A stretch of 64,000 nt of DNA from Brevundimonas nasdae (lineage in GTDB: Bacteria > Pseudomonadota > Alphaproteobacteria > Caulobacterales > Caulobacteraceae): contig NZ_JAEPWN010000013.1 of the NCBI RefSeq assembly GCF_016654005.1, positions 29,424-93,423 of the forward strand, in the 5' to 3' direction. The notes beneath the pieces were generated by a model. It was given only the letters and a program-made list of their open reading frames with translations, was not told where the DNA came from and ran no database searches. Made by a program: the position numbers and the translations under genes. Below, in pieces: positions 44,268 to 52,929 of this stretch. Numbering within the stretch: the stretch's first letter is position 1; the number at the start of each line of letters is the position of its first letter.

Positions 44268-45350
44268 CTAAAGGTTCAGACCGGAAATTACGCGCTCGGC
44301 GACAGTTGCGAACCGGGCCGCAAGATCCCCATCTGGATCGACCGCGACAGGCGGGAGCCCGGCGTCCCCGCCTGCCCTCAAAGCCGCGTCCAACGGCAGG
44401 TCGCCCAGGAACGGAATGGACAGACGCTCCGCCTCGGCCTTCGCGCCCCCCTGCCCGAACACGGGACCGCTCATATTCTCGATCAGACCCAGGGTCGGGA
44501 CATTGACCCGCTGGAACAGGGTGTGAGCGCGCCGCGCATCGGCCAGCGCCACTTCCTGCGGGGTCGAGACGATGACCGCGCCGTCCAACGGCGTCTTCTG
44601 GATCAGGGTCAGTTGCACGTCGCCGGTGCCGGGCGGCAGATCGATCACCAGGACGTCCAGCGGGGCCTCCGCCGTACCCCAGCGCGTCTGGGTCAGCATC
44701 TGGGTGATCGCCTGGGACGCCATCGGTCCGCGCCAGATCATGGCGTCATCCATCTTGGTCAGCAGTCCCACCGACATGGCCTTCAGGCCGTGCGCGACAT
44801 GGGGGACGATAGCCCCGTCCTCATAGGCAGGCTGGCCGCTGATCCCCAACATGGTCGGCAGTGACGGGCCATATACATCGGCGTCCAGGATGCCGACCGA
44901 CAGCCCGCGCGCCGCCAGCGCCGCCGCCAGATTGACCGCAACCGTGGACTTGCCCACGCCGCCCTTGCCGCTGGCCACCGCCAGAACCCGGCGGACATGG
45001 GCCGGACGATCCGTCGCCACCGGCGCCTTGGCCCGCCCCTGATCGACGGCGGCCTTGGACAAACCGGCGGTGCGCGGGGCGCCTGCTGGCTTGCTCAGGC
45101 CCGGCCTGGCTTCCGCCGTCAGGATGACCGACACCCGCGCCATGCCCGGAATGGTTTTCAACGCCGCCTCAGCCGCATCTCGAACCGGCGCATAGGCGGC
45201 GGCCTGACTGCGGTCGACCTCCAACGCGAAACCGGCCCGGTCGTCGGCCACCACCAGTCCCTGAACCAGACCAGCGGCGACCAGCCCCTGCCCCGAAACC
45301 GGATCAATGACAGTGTCGAGTGCGGCGATGACGGCGGAACGTTCGACCAA
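44268..45350 (-). CDS. Mrp/NBP35-type P-loop ATPase, iron-sulfur carrier (apbC-like)
   Basis: A 360-residue protein from a TTG at 45350 with GGGAG upstream. An N-terminal MIP18-like domain (about 1-90: AVIAALDTVIDPVSGQGLVA) is followed by a linker and a deviant Walker A SGKGGVGKSTVAVNLAAAL, then DADVYGPSLPTMLG and IDLPPGTGDVQLTL. In most Mrp proteins a CxxC motif follows ENMS; here ENMSGPVFGQGGAKAEAERL lacks it, with about a dozen residues missing. Fe-S carrier function is therefore less certain than usual. It is divergent from miaA. Confidence 0.88.
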   Translation of the reverse strand: MVERSAVIAALDTVIDPVSGQGLVAAGLVQGLVVADDRAGFALEVDRSQAAAYAPVRDAAEAALKTIPGMARVSVILTAEARPGLSKPAGAPRTAGLSKAAVDQGRAKAPVATDRPAHVRRVLAVASGKGGVGKSTVAVNLAAALAARGLSVGILDADVYGPSLPTMLGISGQPAYEDGAIVPHVAHGLKAMSVGLLTKMDDAMIWRGPMASQAITQMLTQTRWGTAEAPLDVLVIDLPPGTGDVQLTLIQKTPLDGAVIVSTPQEVALADARRAHTLFQRVNVPTLGLIENMSGPVFGQGGAKAEAERLSIPFLGDLPLDAALRAGGDAGLPPVAVDPDGDLAARFATVAERVISGLNL

Positions 45351-45434
45351 GGCGGTCTCCCAAAAACATACGGGCGCTTGCAGGCGATAAGCCGGGCGTT
45401 CTATCGCCGTCAGACACGACCTGCGAGCCTCCAT

Positions 45435-46307
45435 TTGTCCCAACCGCCATTAGTCACCCTGATCGCCGGGCCAACCGCCTCCGGCAAGTCCGCGCTGGCG
45501 CTGAAGATGGCGCGCGAAACCGGCGCCGTGATCATCAACGCCGACAGTCAGCAACTGTACGCCGATCTGCGCATCCTGACGGCGCGTCCCTCGGTCGAAG
45601 AAGAGGCGCAGGCCGATCACAGACTGTATGGCGTGGCGGATGCGGCAGACGCATGGTCGGTTGGGCGATGGAGCCGGGCGGCGCTCGATCTGGTGAACGC
45701 ACTGACCGCTGAGCGACGCCCCGTCATTCTGGTTGGCGGGACTGGACTTTACTTCACCGCCCTGACGCGCGGCCTGGCGGACATCCCCGCCGTACCGAAT
45801 GAGGTGCGTGATCAGGTCGAGGCTGAGTATCTCGCGGTGGGCGAAGCCGCGTTTCGCGCCCGCCTTGCCGAAGTCGATGCTCCCGCAGCACGCAGTATTG
45901 AACGCGGAGATCGCCAGCGTCTGATCCGGGCGATGAGCGTTCACGCCGCCAGCGGTCAGGCCCTTAGCCAATGGCAGGCCGAAACCACCCCCCTGCTTCC
46001 GCCCGGCAGCTGGACCGGTCTGGTGATCGAACCGGACCGTAGGCGACTTTATGACAACTGCGACCAGCGCGTGGATCTGATGATGGAACAGGGCGCCCTG
46101 GATGAGGTTCGAGCTCTCGTTTCCCGCAACCTATCGTCCGCCCTTCCCGCCATGAAGGCGGTCGGCGTGCGTGAACTGTCCGCTCTCATCAAGGGTGAGC
46201 TCTCTCGTGGTCAGGCCGTCGATGCTCTCAAACAGACGACAAGGAACTACGCCAAACGGCAACTGACCTGGTTCCGCAATCAGACGCCCGGATGGCGTAG
46301 GGTCTAA
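45435..46307 (+). CDS. miaA: tRNA dimethylallyltransferase
   Basis: Adds a dimethylallyl group to A37 of tRNAs reading UNN codons. About 290 residues from a TTG at 45435, giving MSQPPLVTLIAGPTASGKSA with the P-loop GPTASGKS. Next come INADSQQLYADLRILTARPS (substrate binding), VGGTGLYFTALTRGLADIP, and the C-terminal TRNYAKRQLTWFRNQ motif. No ATG precedes the conserved P-loop in frame at a plausible distance, so the TTG is used. It is divergent from the mrp gene and precedes ssrA. Confidence 0.94.
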   Translation: MSQPPLVTLIAGPTASGKSALALKMARETGAVIINADSQQLYADLRILTARPSVEEEAQADHRLYGVADAADAWSVGRWSRAALDLVNALTAERRPVILVGGTGLYFTALTRGLADIPAVPNEVRDQVEAEYLAVGEAAFRARLAEVDAPAARSIERGDRQRLIRAMSVHAASGQALSQWQAETTPLLPPGSWTGLVIEPDRRRLYDNCDQRVDLMMEQGALDEVRALVSRNLSSALPAMKAVGVRELSALIKGELSRGQAVDALKQTTRNYAKRQLTWFRNQTPGWRRV

Positions 46308-46337
46308 AGGGAAAATCCCAATCCAAACAGGCGGCGC

Positions 46338-46366
46338 TTGGAATGCGCCCGCACAAGCCCTATATT
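46338..46366 (+). promoter_or_regulatory. Sigma-70-type promoter of ssrA
   Basis: TTGGAA and TATATT are separated by 17 bases, close to the consensus TTGACA/TATAAT. They lie just upstream of the acceptor half of the tmRNA gene. Transcription would start near 46373. Confidence 0.7.
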
Positions 46367-46372
46367 GGGTTT

Positions 46373-46710
46373 GTCCGGTTTCGGCCGGACTATGGCGATA
46401 AACGCGCTTGTAATAAGCGGACCGGACCCGGGTGCGATTCCCGGCGGCTCCACCAACTTTCTCCCCGCGTTATCGGCGGAGGCAGCATGGGGCCGACTAG
46501 CATCGACGGACGTGTAAAGAGGATTGCTTTCGCTCGTCCTGGCCCACCGTATCGGGCCATTTTCTAACTGCGAACGATAACTTCGCTGGAGAAGTCGCTC
46601 TCGCCGCGTAATGCGGTTCGGGTGATTTCGAATCTTAAGTCCTAGGGGTTCAGATCCTTGGGCGGGGCCCGTCGGGGGGCCTGGCAACAGAACCCCCGGC
46701 ACTTTCCAAA
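46373..46710 (+). ncRNA. ssrA: Circularly permuted (two-piece) tmRNA
   Basis: The gene order is inverted, as in other alphaproteobacteria. The acceptor piece comes first, with the T-arm CCGGGTGCGATTCCCGG and the 3' end GGCTCCACCA at 46446-46455. The coding piece comes second, beginning GGGGCCGACTAG at 46489. GGGGCCG pairs with CGGCTCC and includes the G3-U70 pair recognised by alanyl-tRNA synthetase. The tag frame at 46570-46611 reads ANDNFAGEVALAA and stops at TAA, so with the tRNA-borne alanine the tag is AANDNFAGEVALAA. Both outer ends are approximate. Partner smpB is at 6591 and sspB is adjacent. Confidence 0.93.
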
Positions 46711-46815
46711 TTGTGATCAGGGGCCTGTCGCATAAATCGCGACGGTTCACCTTAATGATCCCTTTCGCGCGAGGCCCGTCGCCGCTATCAGTCGCGCTCA
46801 GGTTATGAGGTGACG

Positions 46816-47289
46816 ATGAGCGACCAAGCCCCTCCGGTCGATGAGATGCAGTACGAGCGTCTGGCGCACGAGGCCCTGAGAGGCGTCGTCAGATCGGCGC
46901 TGGAACACGTGCTGGCCGAAGGTCTGCCCGGCGCCCATCACTTCTACATCACGTTCAAGACCCGCGCCGCAGGGGTCAGCGTTCCGCCGGACATCCTCGC
47001 CAAATATCCCGAGGAAATGACGGTGGTGCTGCAACACCAGTACGAGGATCTGGCCGTCGACGCCGACCAGTTTTCGGTCAAGCTGCGGTTCGGCGGCCTG
47101 CCCAAGCATCTGGTCATGCCCTACTCGGCCATCACGCGATTCTATGATCCCAGCGTGCAGTTCCTGCTGCAGTTCGAGGAGCCGGAAATCGTCGAACCGA
47201 TCGAGGAAGAACCGACCCCGCCCAAGGACACGCCTCCGATCTCTGACGGCCCCAAGGTCGTCTCGCTGGATCAGTTCCGCAAGAAATAG
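46816..47289 (+). CDS. sspB: SspB-family ClpXP adaptor (alphaproteobacterial type)
   Basis: Binds ssrA-tagged proteins and delivers them to ClpXP. The 157 residues from the ATG at 46816 (GAGG upstream) have MQYERLAHEALRGVVRSALE, GLPGAHHFYITFKTRAAGVS, KYPEEMTVVLQHQYEDLAVD and the ClpX-docking C-terminus VVSLDQFRKK. The alpha type differs from E. coli SspB, but the fold and role are established for Caulobacter. Placement next to the tmRNA gene fits a joint role in ribosome rescue and tag-directed degradation. Confidence 0.92.
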   Translation: MSDQAPPVDEMQYERLAHEALRGVVRSALEHVLAEGLPGAHHFYITFKTRAAGVSVPPDILAKYPEEMTVVLQHQYEDLAVDADQFSVKLRFGGLPKHLVMPYSAITRFYDPSVQFLLQFEEPEIVEPIEEEPTPPKDTPPISDGPKVVSLDQFRKK

Positions 47290-47292
47290 GCC

Positions 47293-47661
47293 TCAGCGCA
47301 CACGTGGATAGGAGCGGATCGTGATCCGTTCCTTTTCGCCTTCATTGCGCTCGACCACCAACCGCGCGACCTGGCTGTCGTCGTGGAACAGATAGCCCTT
47401 GATCGAATCCAGCAGGGCCTTGGCCAGGTTATCCAGGTCCATCCACGGCGGATCACCGACGTGCTCCATTCGGATTTCAACGACATGGTCGCCCCAGGAT
47501 GGGCGTGACGACCATTCCTTGCGCATGAACTCGTAGACCAGCGGTTTGTAGTATTTGGCCTGGGTCGTCAGGCCGTCGATGACGATCTCGACAGCGTCGC
47601 CGTCTTCGCGTGCGCGGACCTTTCCGGTCCCGATCCAATCGCCGTTCGTCTTGCCCTGCAT
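47293..47661 (-). CDS. RusA-like Holliday junction resolvase family protein
   Basis: A 122-residue protein from the ATG at 47661. The C-terminal half carries the RusA pattern: DLDNLAKALLDSIKGYLFHD then DSQVARLVVERNEGEKERIT, with the acidic residues of DLD and HDD at the positions of the three catalytic aspartates of RusA. Homologous resolvases cut four-way DNA junctions and are often phage-borne. Here the gene is convergent with sspB and divergent from fumC, with no prophage around it. The first 55 residues are less recognisable. Activity is inferred. Confidence 0.72.
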   Translation of the reverse strand: MQGKTNGDWIGTGKVRAREDGDAVEIVIDGLTTQAKYYKPLVYEFMRKEWSSRPSWGDHVVEIRMEHVGDPPWMDLDNLAKALLDSIKGYLFHDDSQVARLVVERNEGEKERITIRSYPRVR

Positions 47662-47720
47662 GACTTGCGTGCTACACCGCCGCGCAATCAATCGCCACGC
47701 CTGAGAGACGAGTCCCGCGC

Positions 47721-49112
47721 ATGAGCAACGTCCGCATCGAAACCGACACCTTCGGCCCCATCGAGGTCGCCGCCGATCGCTACTGGGGCGCCCAGGCGCA
47801 GCGGTCGCTGGGCAACTTCAAGATCGGCTGGGAGAAGCAGCCCCTGCCGGTCGTGCGCGCCCTGGGCATCGTCAAGCGCGCCGCGGCCGAAACCAACCGC
47901 GACCTGGGCAAGCTGGACCCCGCTCTGGCCGACGCCATCGTCAAGGCCGCCAACGAAGTGATCGAAGGCAAGCTGAACGACCATTTCCCGCTGGTCGTCT
48001 GGCAGACCGGCTCCGGCACCCAGTCGAACATGAACGCCAACGAGGTGATCTCGAACCGCGCCATCGAGATTCTGGGCGGCGAAATGGGCTCCAAGAAGCC
48101 GGTTCACCCGAACGACCACGTCAACATGAGCCAGTCGTCCAACGACACCTATCCCACAGCCATGCACGTCGCCTGCGCCGAACAGGTGGTCAACGACCTG
48201 CTGCCCGCGCTGAAGCACCTGCACGCCGCGCTGGAGGCCAAGTCGGACGCCTGGGCGCACATCATCAAGATCGGCCGCACGCATACGCAAGACGCCACCC
48301 CCCTGACCCTGGGCCAGGAGTTCGGCGGTTACGCCCAGCAGGTTGAGAACGGCATCAAGCGTATTGAGCAGACCCTGCCCGCGCTGATGGAGTTGGCCCA
48401 GGGCGGCACCGCCGTCGGCACCGGCCTGAACGCCCCCGTCGGTTTCGCCGAAAAGGTCGCGGCCCAGATCGCCCAGATCACCGGCCTGCCCTTCACAACG
48501 GCGCCGAACAAGTTCGAGGCCCTGGCGGCGCACGACGCCATGGTCTTCAGCCACGGCGCCATCAACACCGTCGCCGCATCCCTGTTCAAGATCGCCAACG
48601 ACATCCGCTTCCTGGGCTCCGGCCCGCGTTCGGGCCTGGGCGAACTGGCCCTGCCGGAGAACGAGCCCGGCTCGTCGATCATGCCGGGCAAGGTCAACCC
48701 GACCCAGTGCGAAGCGCTGACCCAGGTCTGCGTCCAGGTGTTCGGCAACAACGCCGCCCTGACCTTCGCCGGTTCGCAGGGTCATTTCGAGCTGAACGTC
48801 TACAACCCGGTTATGGCCTACAACTTCCTGCAGTCCGTGCGCCTGATCGCCGATGCGGCCATCAGCTTCACTGACAACTGCGTCGTCGGCATCGAGGCCC
48901 GCGAGGACAATATAGCGCGCGGCCTGAACAACTCGCTGATGCTGGTGACGGCGCTGAACGGCAAGCTGGGCTACGACATCTGCGCCAAGATCGCCAAGAC
49001 CGCGCACAAGAACGGCACCACTCTGCGCGAAGAAGCTGTCGGCGGCGGCTATCTGACCGACGCCGAGTTCGACGAAGCCGTGCGTCCCGAGAAGATGATC
49101 TCGCCGGGCTGA
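47721..49112 (+). CDS. fumC: Fumarate hydratase, class II
   Basis: Interconverts fumarate and malate in the TCA cycle as an iron-independent homotetramer. The 463 residues begin [20 protein letters not shown] and include [60 protein letters not shown] and the fumarase/aspartase signature [15 protein letters not shown] with its catalytic serine loop. Length and motif order are canonical. A strong terminator follows. Confidence 0.97.
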   Translation: MSNVRIETDTFGPIEVAADRYWGAQAQRSLGNFKIGWEKQPLPVVRALGIVKRAAAETNRDLGKLDPALADAIVKAANEVIEGKLNDHFPLVVWQTGSGTQSNMNANEVISNRAIEILGGEMGSKKPVHPNDHVNMSQSSNDTYPTAMHVACAEQVVNDLLPALKHLHAALEAKSDAWAHIIKIGRTHTQDATPLTLGQEFGGYAQQVENGIKRIEQTLPALMELAQGGTAVGTGLNAPVGFAEKVAAQIAQITGLPFTTAPNKFEALAAHDAMVFSHGAINTVAASLFKIANDIRFLGSGPRSGLGELALPENEPGSSIMPGKVNPTQCEALTQVCVQVFGNNAALTFAGSQGHFELNVYNPVMAYNFLQSVRLIADAAISFTDNCVVGIEAREDNIARGLNNSLMLVTALNGKLGYDICAKIAKTAHKNGTTLREEAVGGGYLTDAEFDEAVRPEKMISPG

Positions 49113-49134
49113 GCCTGATACAGATCACCGAATG

Positions 49135-49169
49135 ATGGCCGGTTCTCCTGCGAGAACCGGCCATTTTCG
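49135..49169 (+). terminator. Rho-independent terminator of fumC
   Basis: ATGGCCGGTTCTC pairs perfectly with GAGAACCGGCCAT around the loop CTGC, followed by TTTCGTTTTT. It starts 22 bases past the fumC stop. Confidence 0.92.
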
Positions 49170-49181
49170 TTTTTGCAGCCT

Positions 49182-49568
49182 CTATCGCTTGTCGCGGATC
49201 GTGCGCCCGACCGGCGCCAAAGCCAGCTTGGCCAGCTCAAGATGTTTCAGCGCAAACGGAATGCCGATGATCGAGACGAACTCAGCCACCGCGATCATCA
49301 GGTGCGACAGGGCGATGTACCAGCCCGCGACCACGAACCAGACGATGTTCAGCACGACACCCAGGCAACCGGCGACCGGGTGCGCCTCTTGCCAGACGAC
49401 CTCGCGCCCAAACGGCCAGAACGAGTAGCTGGCGATGCGCCATGCCGCAAAGGTCCACGGCAGGCCTACGACGGTCAGACCCAGGATCGCGCCGCCCAAC
49501 AGCCACAACAGGCCGGACAGCCAACCGCCAAGGACAAACCACAGCAGATTCAGGATCAGACGGATCAA
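49182..49568 (-). CDS. YccF-family membrane protein
   Basis: A 128-residue inner-membrane protein with two YccF-type repeats, each a pair of helices: LILNLLWFVLGGWLSGLLWL and GLPWTFAAWRIASYSFWPFG in the first, VLNIVWFVVAGWYIALSHLM and IIGIPFALKHLELAKLAL in the second. The NLLWFVLGGW and GIPF(A)xKHxxLA elements mark the family. Its function is unknown. It reads toward fumC on the other strand. Confidence 0.9.
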   Translation of the reverse strand: MIRLILNLLWFVLGGWLSGLLWLLGGAILGLTVVGLPWTFAAWRIASYSFWPFGREVVWQEAHPVAGCLGVVLNIVWFVVAGWYIALSHLMIAVAEFVSIIGIPFALKHLELAKLALAPVGRTIRDKR

Positions 49569-49617
49569 GGATGTCGCTCCAACGTCGCGCCATTCACGAC
49601 AGGCGCACAGATACGCG

Positions 49618-49649
49618 AAAGGCCCCGCTGGCGACAGCGGGGCCTTTTT
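49618..49649. terminator. Hairpin terminator downstream of the DUF2171 gene
   Basis: AAAGGCCCCGCTG pairs with CAGCGGGGCCTTT around GCGA, with A- and T-tracts on both sides, so it could stop transcription from either strand. It lies 20 bases beyond the DUF2171 stop. Confidence 0.8.
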
Positions 49650-49669
49650 CAGTCAGGCGATGACGAAGA

Positions 49670-49909
49670 CTAGTGCGGCTTTTCCGTCCAGCGCGCCTTG
49701 GCTTCATCCTTGGTCAGATTGAGGTGGACATGTTTGTCATCCACCCGGTCAACCCAGCTGGTCGGGATCATATGGTGCTTGAATCCGCCAGCCAGATCCA
49801 TCTTGGCCAGTTCGATCTGGTCGCCGAGCAGATGGTCGACACGACCGACATGGCCGCCGTCCGAACCGACGACTTCGAGGTGTTCCTTGATCTGAGAGGA
49901 ATTAAACAT
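49670..49909 (-). CDS. DUF2171-family small protein
   Basis: A 79-residue protein from the ATG at 49909, with a strong AAAGGAGAAG ribosome binding site. It starts MFNSSQIKEHLEVVGSDGGH followed by VGRVDHLLGDQIELAKMD, the family pattern, which resembles PRC-barrel-like sheets. Small DUF2171 proteins are often abundant stress proteins in alphaproteobacteria, but no activity is known. The strong ribosome binding site and own terminator suggest high expression. Confidence 0.85.
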   Translation of the reverse strand: MFNSSQIKEHLEVVGSDGGHVGRVDHLLGDQIELAKMDLAGGFKHHMIPTSWVDRVDDKHVHLNLTKDEAKARWTEKPH

Positions 49910-50076
49910 GAGCTTCTCCTTTCGGGCAGGATTGTCCTGGCTTTGGAAACGCGATGGCGCGTAGCGAGTTTCAAACTGCGGCGCTTGCAGGTCGGCGGCT
50001 TCGTCTTCCTGTGATGACAGAAGGCTCCTGCGGATTGTACAACGCTGGCGCGCGAAACAGGGTTGGAACATAGCGA

Positions 50077-51333
50077 ATGCCACGGATCGGTGCTGGCCTG
50101 CTGGGCCTTGTCATGGCGTTGGCCCTGTCTGCATGCGGCACCCTGGACCGGCCGGTCGGGCCGCTCAGAATCACCGACGGCACGCTGATCAAGGCGGCGG
50201 ACCCGCGCATCCGCGCCAATGACAGCGCCCGCCTTCAGGCCTTCACCCAGGAGATCGGCGGACGCCTGCGCAGCGATCATCCGACCACCATGCTGGCCCT
50301 GTCAGGCGGCGGCGCCAACGGCGCCTATGGCGCAGGCGTTCTGGTGGGCTGGAGCGATCATGGCGACCGGCCCCGCTTCGACGTCGTCACCGGCGTCAGC
50401 ACCGGCGCCCTGGCCGCCCCGTTCGCCTACCTCGGCCCGGAGTGGGATGACGAACTCCAGCAGGCCTACACCAGCGGCGCCGCCGACAATATTCTGAGCT
50501 GGCGCAGTTTCGCCGCCTTCCTGAACCCCAGTCTGTTCTCGTCCAAGGTTCTGCGCGATCTGGTCGATCAGAACGTCACGCCCGAGTTGATGGCCGCTGT
50601 CGCCCGTGAAAACGCTACGGGACGCAAGCTGCTGGTCGCCACTACGGACCTGGACAGCGAAGAGACCGTCATCTGGGACATGGGGCTGCTGGCCACCCAG
50701 GGTGACGACAACGCCCGCGAACTATTCAAAGAGGTGCTGGTCGCCTCCGCCAGCATCCCGGGCGTCTTCCCGCCCGTGCTGATCGCAGGGCTTCAGTCGA
50801 ACAATGAAGTCGCGCTGGAAATGCACGTCGACGGCGGGGTGAACACCCCCTTCCTGGCGATCCCGGAAGACCTGATGCTATGGACCCGGCCCGACAATCA
50901 GGGGCGCGTCGGCGCCCTGTACGTCATCGTCAACGGACAGGTCGGCCGCAATGACGGCGTAACACCGGGCCGAATCTCGGGCATCCTGGCCCGCACCTAT
51001 GACAGCATGAGCAAGGCCTCGTTGCGCATACATCTGGCCGTCACCGCCGCCTTTGCCCAGCGAAACGGTCTGGACATGTCCCTGTCCGCCATCCCCGACA
51101 ACGTCTCGGCCTCCAGCCTGAAATTCGATCAGGAGACTATGACGGCGATGTTCGATCTGGGCCGCCAGCGCGGTCGAACCGCTGACGCCTGGACCCGACT
51201 GGATCAGCAATCGGTAGGACGCCCCTTGATCACGGGCGCAACGATCCCGGACGCGGAGGTGCCCACGGCTCTGGCCCTGCCGCCGGAATCCGATCCCGCA
51301 AAATCGGCCCAACCCGCCCAGCCCAAGGAATAG
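50077..51333 (+). CDS. Patatin-like phospholipase lipoprotein
   Basis: A 418-residue lipoprotein. The lipobox is LSAC with Cys20 after a hydrophobic signal (MPRIGAGLLGLVMALA). The patatin Ser-Asp dyad is visible: oxyanion loop SGGGANGAYGAG at 76-87, nucleophile Ser108 in GVSTG, and the Asp in MHVDGGVNTPF near 253. It should hydrolyse acyl ester bonds of lipids at the cell envelope. The C-terminal 40 residues are Pro/Ala-rich. A small DUF4169 gene follows three bases later. Confidence 0.92.
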   Translation: MPRIGAGLLGLVMALALSACGTLDRPVGPLRITDGTLIKAADPRIRANDSARLQAFTQEIGGRLRSDHPTTMLALSGGGANGAYGAGVLVGWSDHGDRPRFDVVTGVSTGALAAPFAYLGPEWDDELQQAYTSGAADNILSWRSFAAFLNPSLFSSKVLRDLVDQNVTPELMAAVARENATGRKLLVATTDLDSEETVIWDMGLLATQGDDNARELFKEVLVASASIPGVFPPVLIAGLQSNNEVALEMHVDGGVNTPFLAIPEDLMLWTRPDNQGRVGALYVIVNGQVGRNDGVTPGRISGILARTYDSMSKASLRIHLAVTAAFAQRNGLDMSLSAIPDNVSASSLKFDQETMTAMFDLGRQRGRTADAWTRLDQQSVGRPLITGATIPDAEVPTALALPPESDPAKSAQPAQPKE

Positions 51334-51336
51334 TCC

Positions 51337-51513
51337 ATGGGCGAGATCGTGAACTTGAATCGAGCTCGCAAAGACCGAGCAAAAGCCGAAGACCGCTCTC
51401 GCGCCTCGACCAACCGCGTGGCCCACGGTCGCACCAAGGCCGAGAAACAGGCGGCGGCGAAGGAAAGTGAACGCGCATCCCGGCTGCTCGACGGGAAAAA
51501 GCTGGACGACTGA
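51337..51513 (+). CDS. DUF4169-family small basic protein
   Basis: A 58-residue, highly charged protein starting MGEIVNLNRARKDRAKAEDR and ending RLLDGKKLDD. The N-terminal IVNLNRARK and the following run of basic and acidic residues match DUF4169. No structure or function is known for the family. It begins three bases after the patatin gene and is presumably co-transcribed. Its stop is three bases from that of the convergent EamA gene. Confidence 0.88.
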   Translation: MGEIVNLNRARKDRAKAEDRSRASTNRVAHGRTKAEKQAAAKESERASRLLDGKKLDD

Positions 51514-51516
51514 GGC

Positions 51517-52437
51517 TCAGGCCTTGGGCGCGCGGATCAGCAGGACCTGTCCGACCAGCACCAGCGCCAGACCGATCAAGGCCGACCACCCGAAACGGGC
51601 GCCCTCGAAAAGCACGGACACCAGCATGGCGATGGGCGGCGTCAGCGCCGAGATATAGCTGGCCAGCGCATAGCCCCGCTGACGTGCGATGCTGAAATAC
51701 AGGCCGAACGCGATCACCGATCCAAACAGCGACAGATAGAGCAGCGACAGCACATAGGCGGGCGTCAGTTCGATCCGCCAGGTGACGCCCGTGAAGACGC
51801 CATAGATGGCCAGCATGGCTGTGCCATAGGCCATGGCCCAGGCCGTGGCGGTCAGCACCGGCGCACCCGCCTGCTGGCCCTTCCAGGCGAACCAGTTGCC
51901 AAGCGCCGAAGCCAACACCGCCGTGATGGCGAAAATCACGCCCAGTCCGGGGTCCAGCCCCGCCCCCGTCCCCGACAACTGACCGAAGGACAGGACGCCA
52001 ACCCCCACGACGCCCAGCGCCGCGCCGCACCAGGCGGCGGATGAGGCTTTCTGGCGGCCCAGAACCCGGAACAGGATCAGGTTCACAAACGCCAGCGCGG
52101 CGAAGATGACGGCGACGACCGCCGAGGCGACCTGCGCCTCCGCTGCATAGACAAAGGCGTAGCTGATCGCGAAGACGAACGCCCCCTGCCCTATGGCCGC
52201 CAGATGCTGGCTGCGCGTCAGGCGCAAAGGCCGACGGCTCACAGCGCAAAATCCGAACAGGACCGCAGCCGCAAGGCCAAAACGCCACACGACCGAAACG
52301 ATGGGCTCCACCGACCCCAGCTGCAGTGTGATCGCAAACCAGGTCGTGCCCCAGATCAGGGCGCAGATCGTGACAGCGACGGCGACGAATGACCTGTTCA
52401 AAACGCGGGCTCCAGCGAGGGAACCGTCCCTTATCAT
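51517..52437 (-). CDS. EamA/DMT-superfamily transporter
   Basis: A 306-residue membrane protein with ten helices in two EamA repeats. The first begins VAVTICALIWGTTWFAITLQ, the second near GLGVIFAITAVLASALGNWF. ALTPPIAMLVSVLFEG and LIGLALVLVGQVLLIR close the second repeat. Members export amino acids, nucleosides or other small metabolites; the substrate is not readable. The start could be a few residues downstream of the ATG at 52437. It is divergent from the YbaY lipoprotein gene. Confidence 0.9.
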   Translation of the reverse strand: MIRDGSLAGARVLNRSFVAVAVTICALIWGTTWFAITLQLGSVEPIVSVVWRFGLAAAVLFGFCAVSRRPLRLTRSQHLAAIGQGAFVFAISYAFVYAAEAQVASAVVAVIFAALAFVNLILFRVLGRQKASSAAWCGAALGVVGVGVLSFGQLSGTGAGLDPGLGVIFAITAVLASALGNWFAWKGQQAGAPVLTATAWAMAYGTAMLAIYGVFTGVTWRIELTPAYVLSLLYLSLFGSVIAFGLYFSIARQRGYALASYISALTPPIAMLVSVLFEGARFGWSALIGLALVLVGQVLLIRAPKA

Positions 52438-52506
52438 GGGTATTCAGAAAGCGTCGCTCCCCCGCAAAGCTTCGGTGTGGCATACTGGACCAAAAGGAGT
52501 TTCTCC

Positions 52507-52929
52507 ATGCGCTTCGCCCCGATCATCCTGCCTGCCGCCTTGACGCTGGCCGCCTGTGCAACGCCAGCGCCCGTGGCCCCGCCCGATGTCACCACGGGAA
52601 CCACGGTCGTGCACGTCACCGCCTTCTATCGCGAGCGCATCATGCTGCCGCCCGGTCACGTGCTGAACGTGCGTGTCGAGGACGTCAGTCTGGCCGACGC
52701 GCCTGCGCGGGTTCTGGCCGAAGCCAATGAGCCCATTGCCGGCGGCCCGCCCTATCGCCTGACCCTGGCCTTCTCCAGCGCCGAGATTGATCCGCGTCAC
52801 ACCTATGCGGTGCGCGCCGACATCCGCGATCCGTCCGGCGCCCTGGTGTTTGTGACCGACACTCACACGCCCATCCTGACCAACGGCGCACCGACGTCTG
52901 CAGAGATTGTGCTGAAGTCCATCCGTTGA
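52507..52929 (+). CDS. YbaY-family lipoprotein
   Basis: A 140-residue lipoprotein from the ATG at 52507, with AAAAGGAG upstream. Signal and lipobox are MRFAPIILPAALTLAAC (Cys17). The mature part has the YbaY pattern: VVHVTAFYRERIMLPPGHVL, NVRVEDVSLADAPARVLAEA and PYRLTLAFSSAEIDPRHTYA, ending with VTDTHTPILTNGAP. The family is named for a type III secretion pilotin-like relation, but its role here is unknown. The stop overlaps the ribbon-helix-helix gene by four bases. Confidence 0.88.
   Translation: MRFAPIILPAALTLAACATPAPVAPPDVTTGTTVVHVTAFYRERIMLPPGHVLNVRVEDVSLADAPARVLAEANEPIAGGPPYRLTLAFSSAEIDPRHTYAVRADIRDPSGALVFVTDTHTPILTNGAPTSAEIVLKSIR

Noticed and set aside
46304..46750. Minus-strand frame of 148 codons over the tmRNA region
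   Set aside because: It is antisense to the tmRNA gene, whose tag, acceptor stem and G-U pair are visible.
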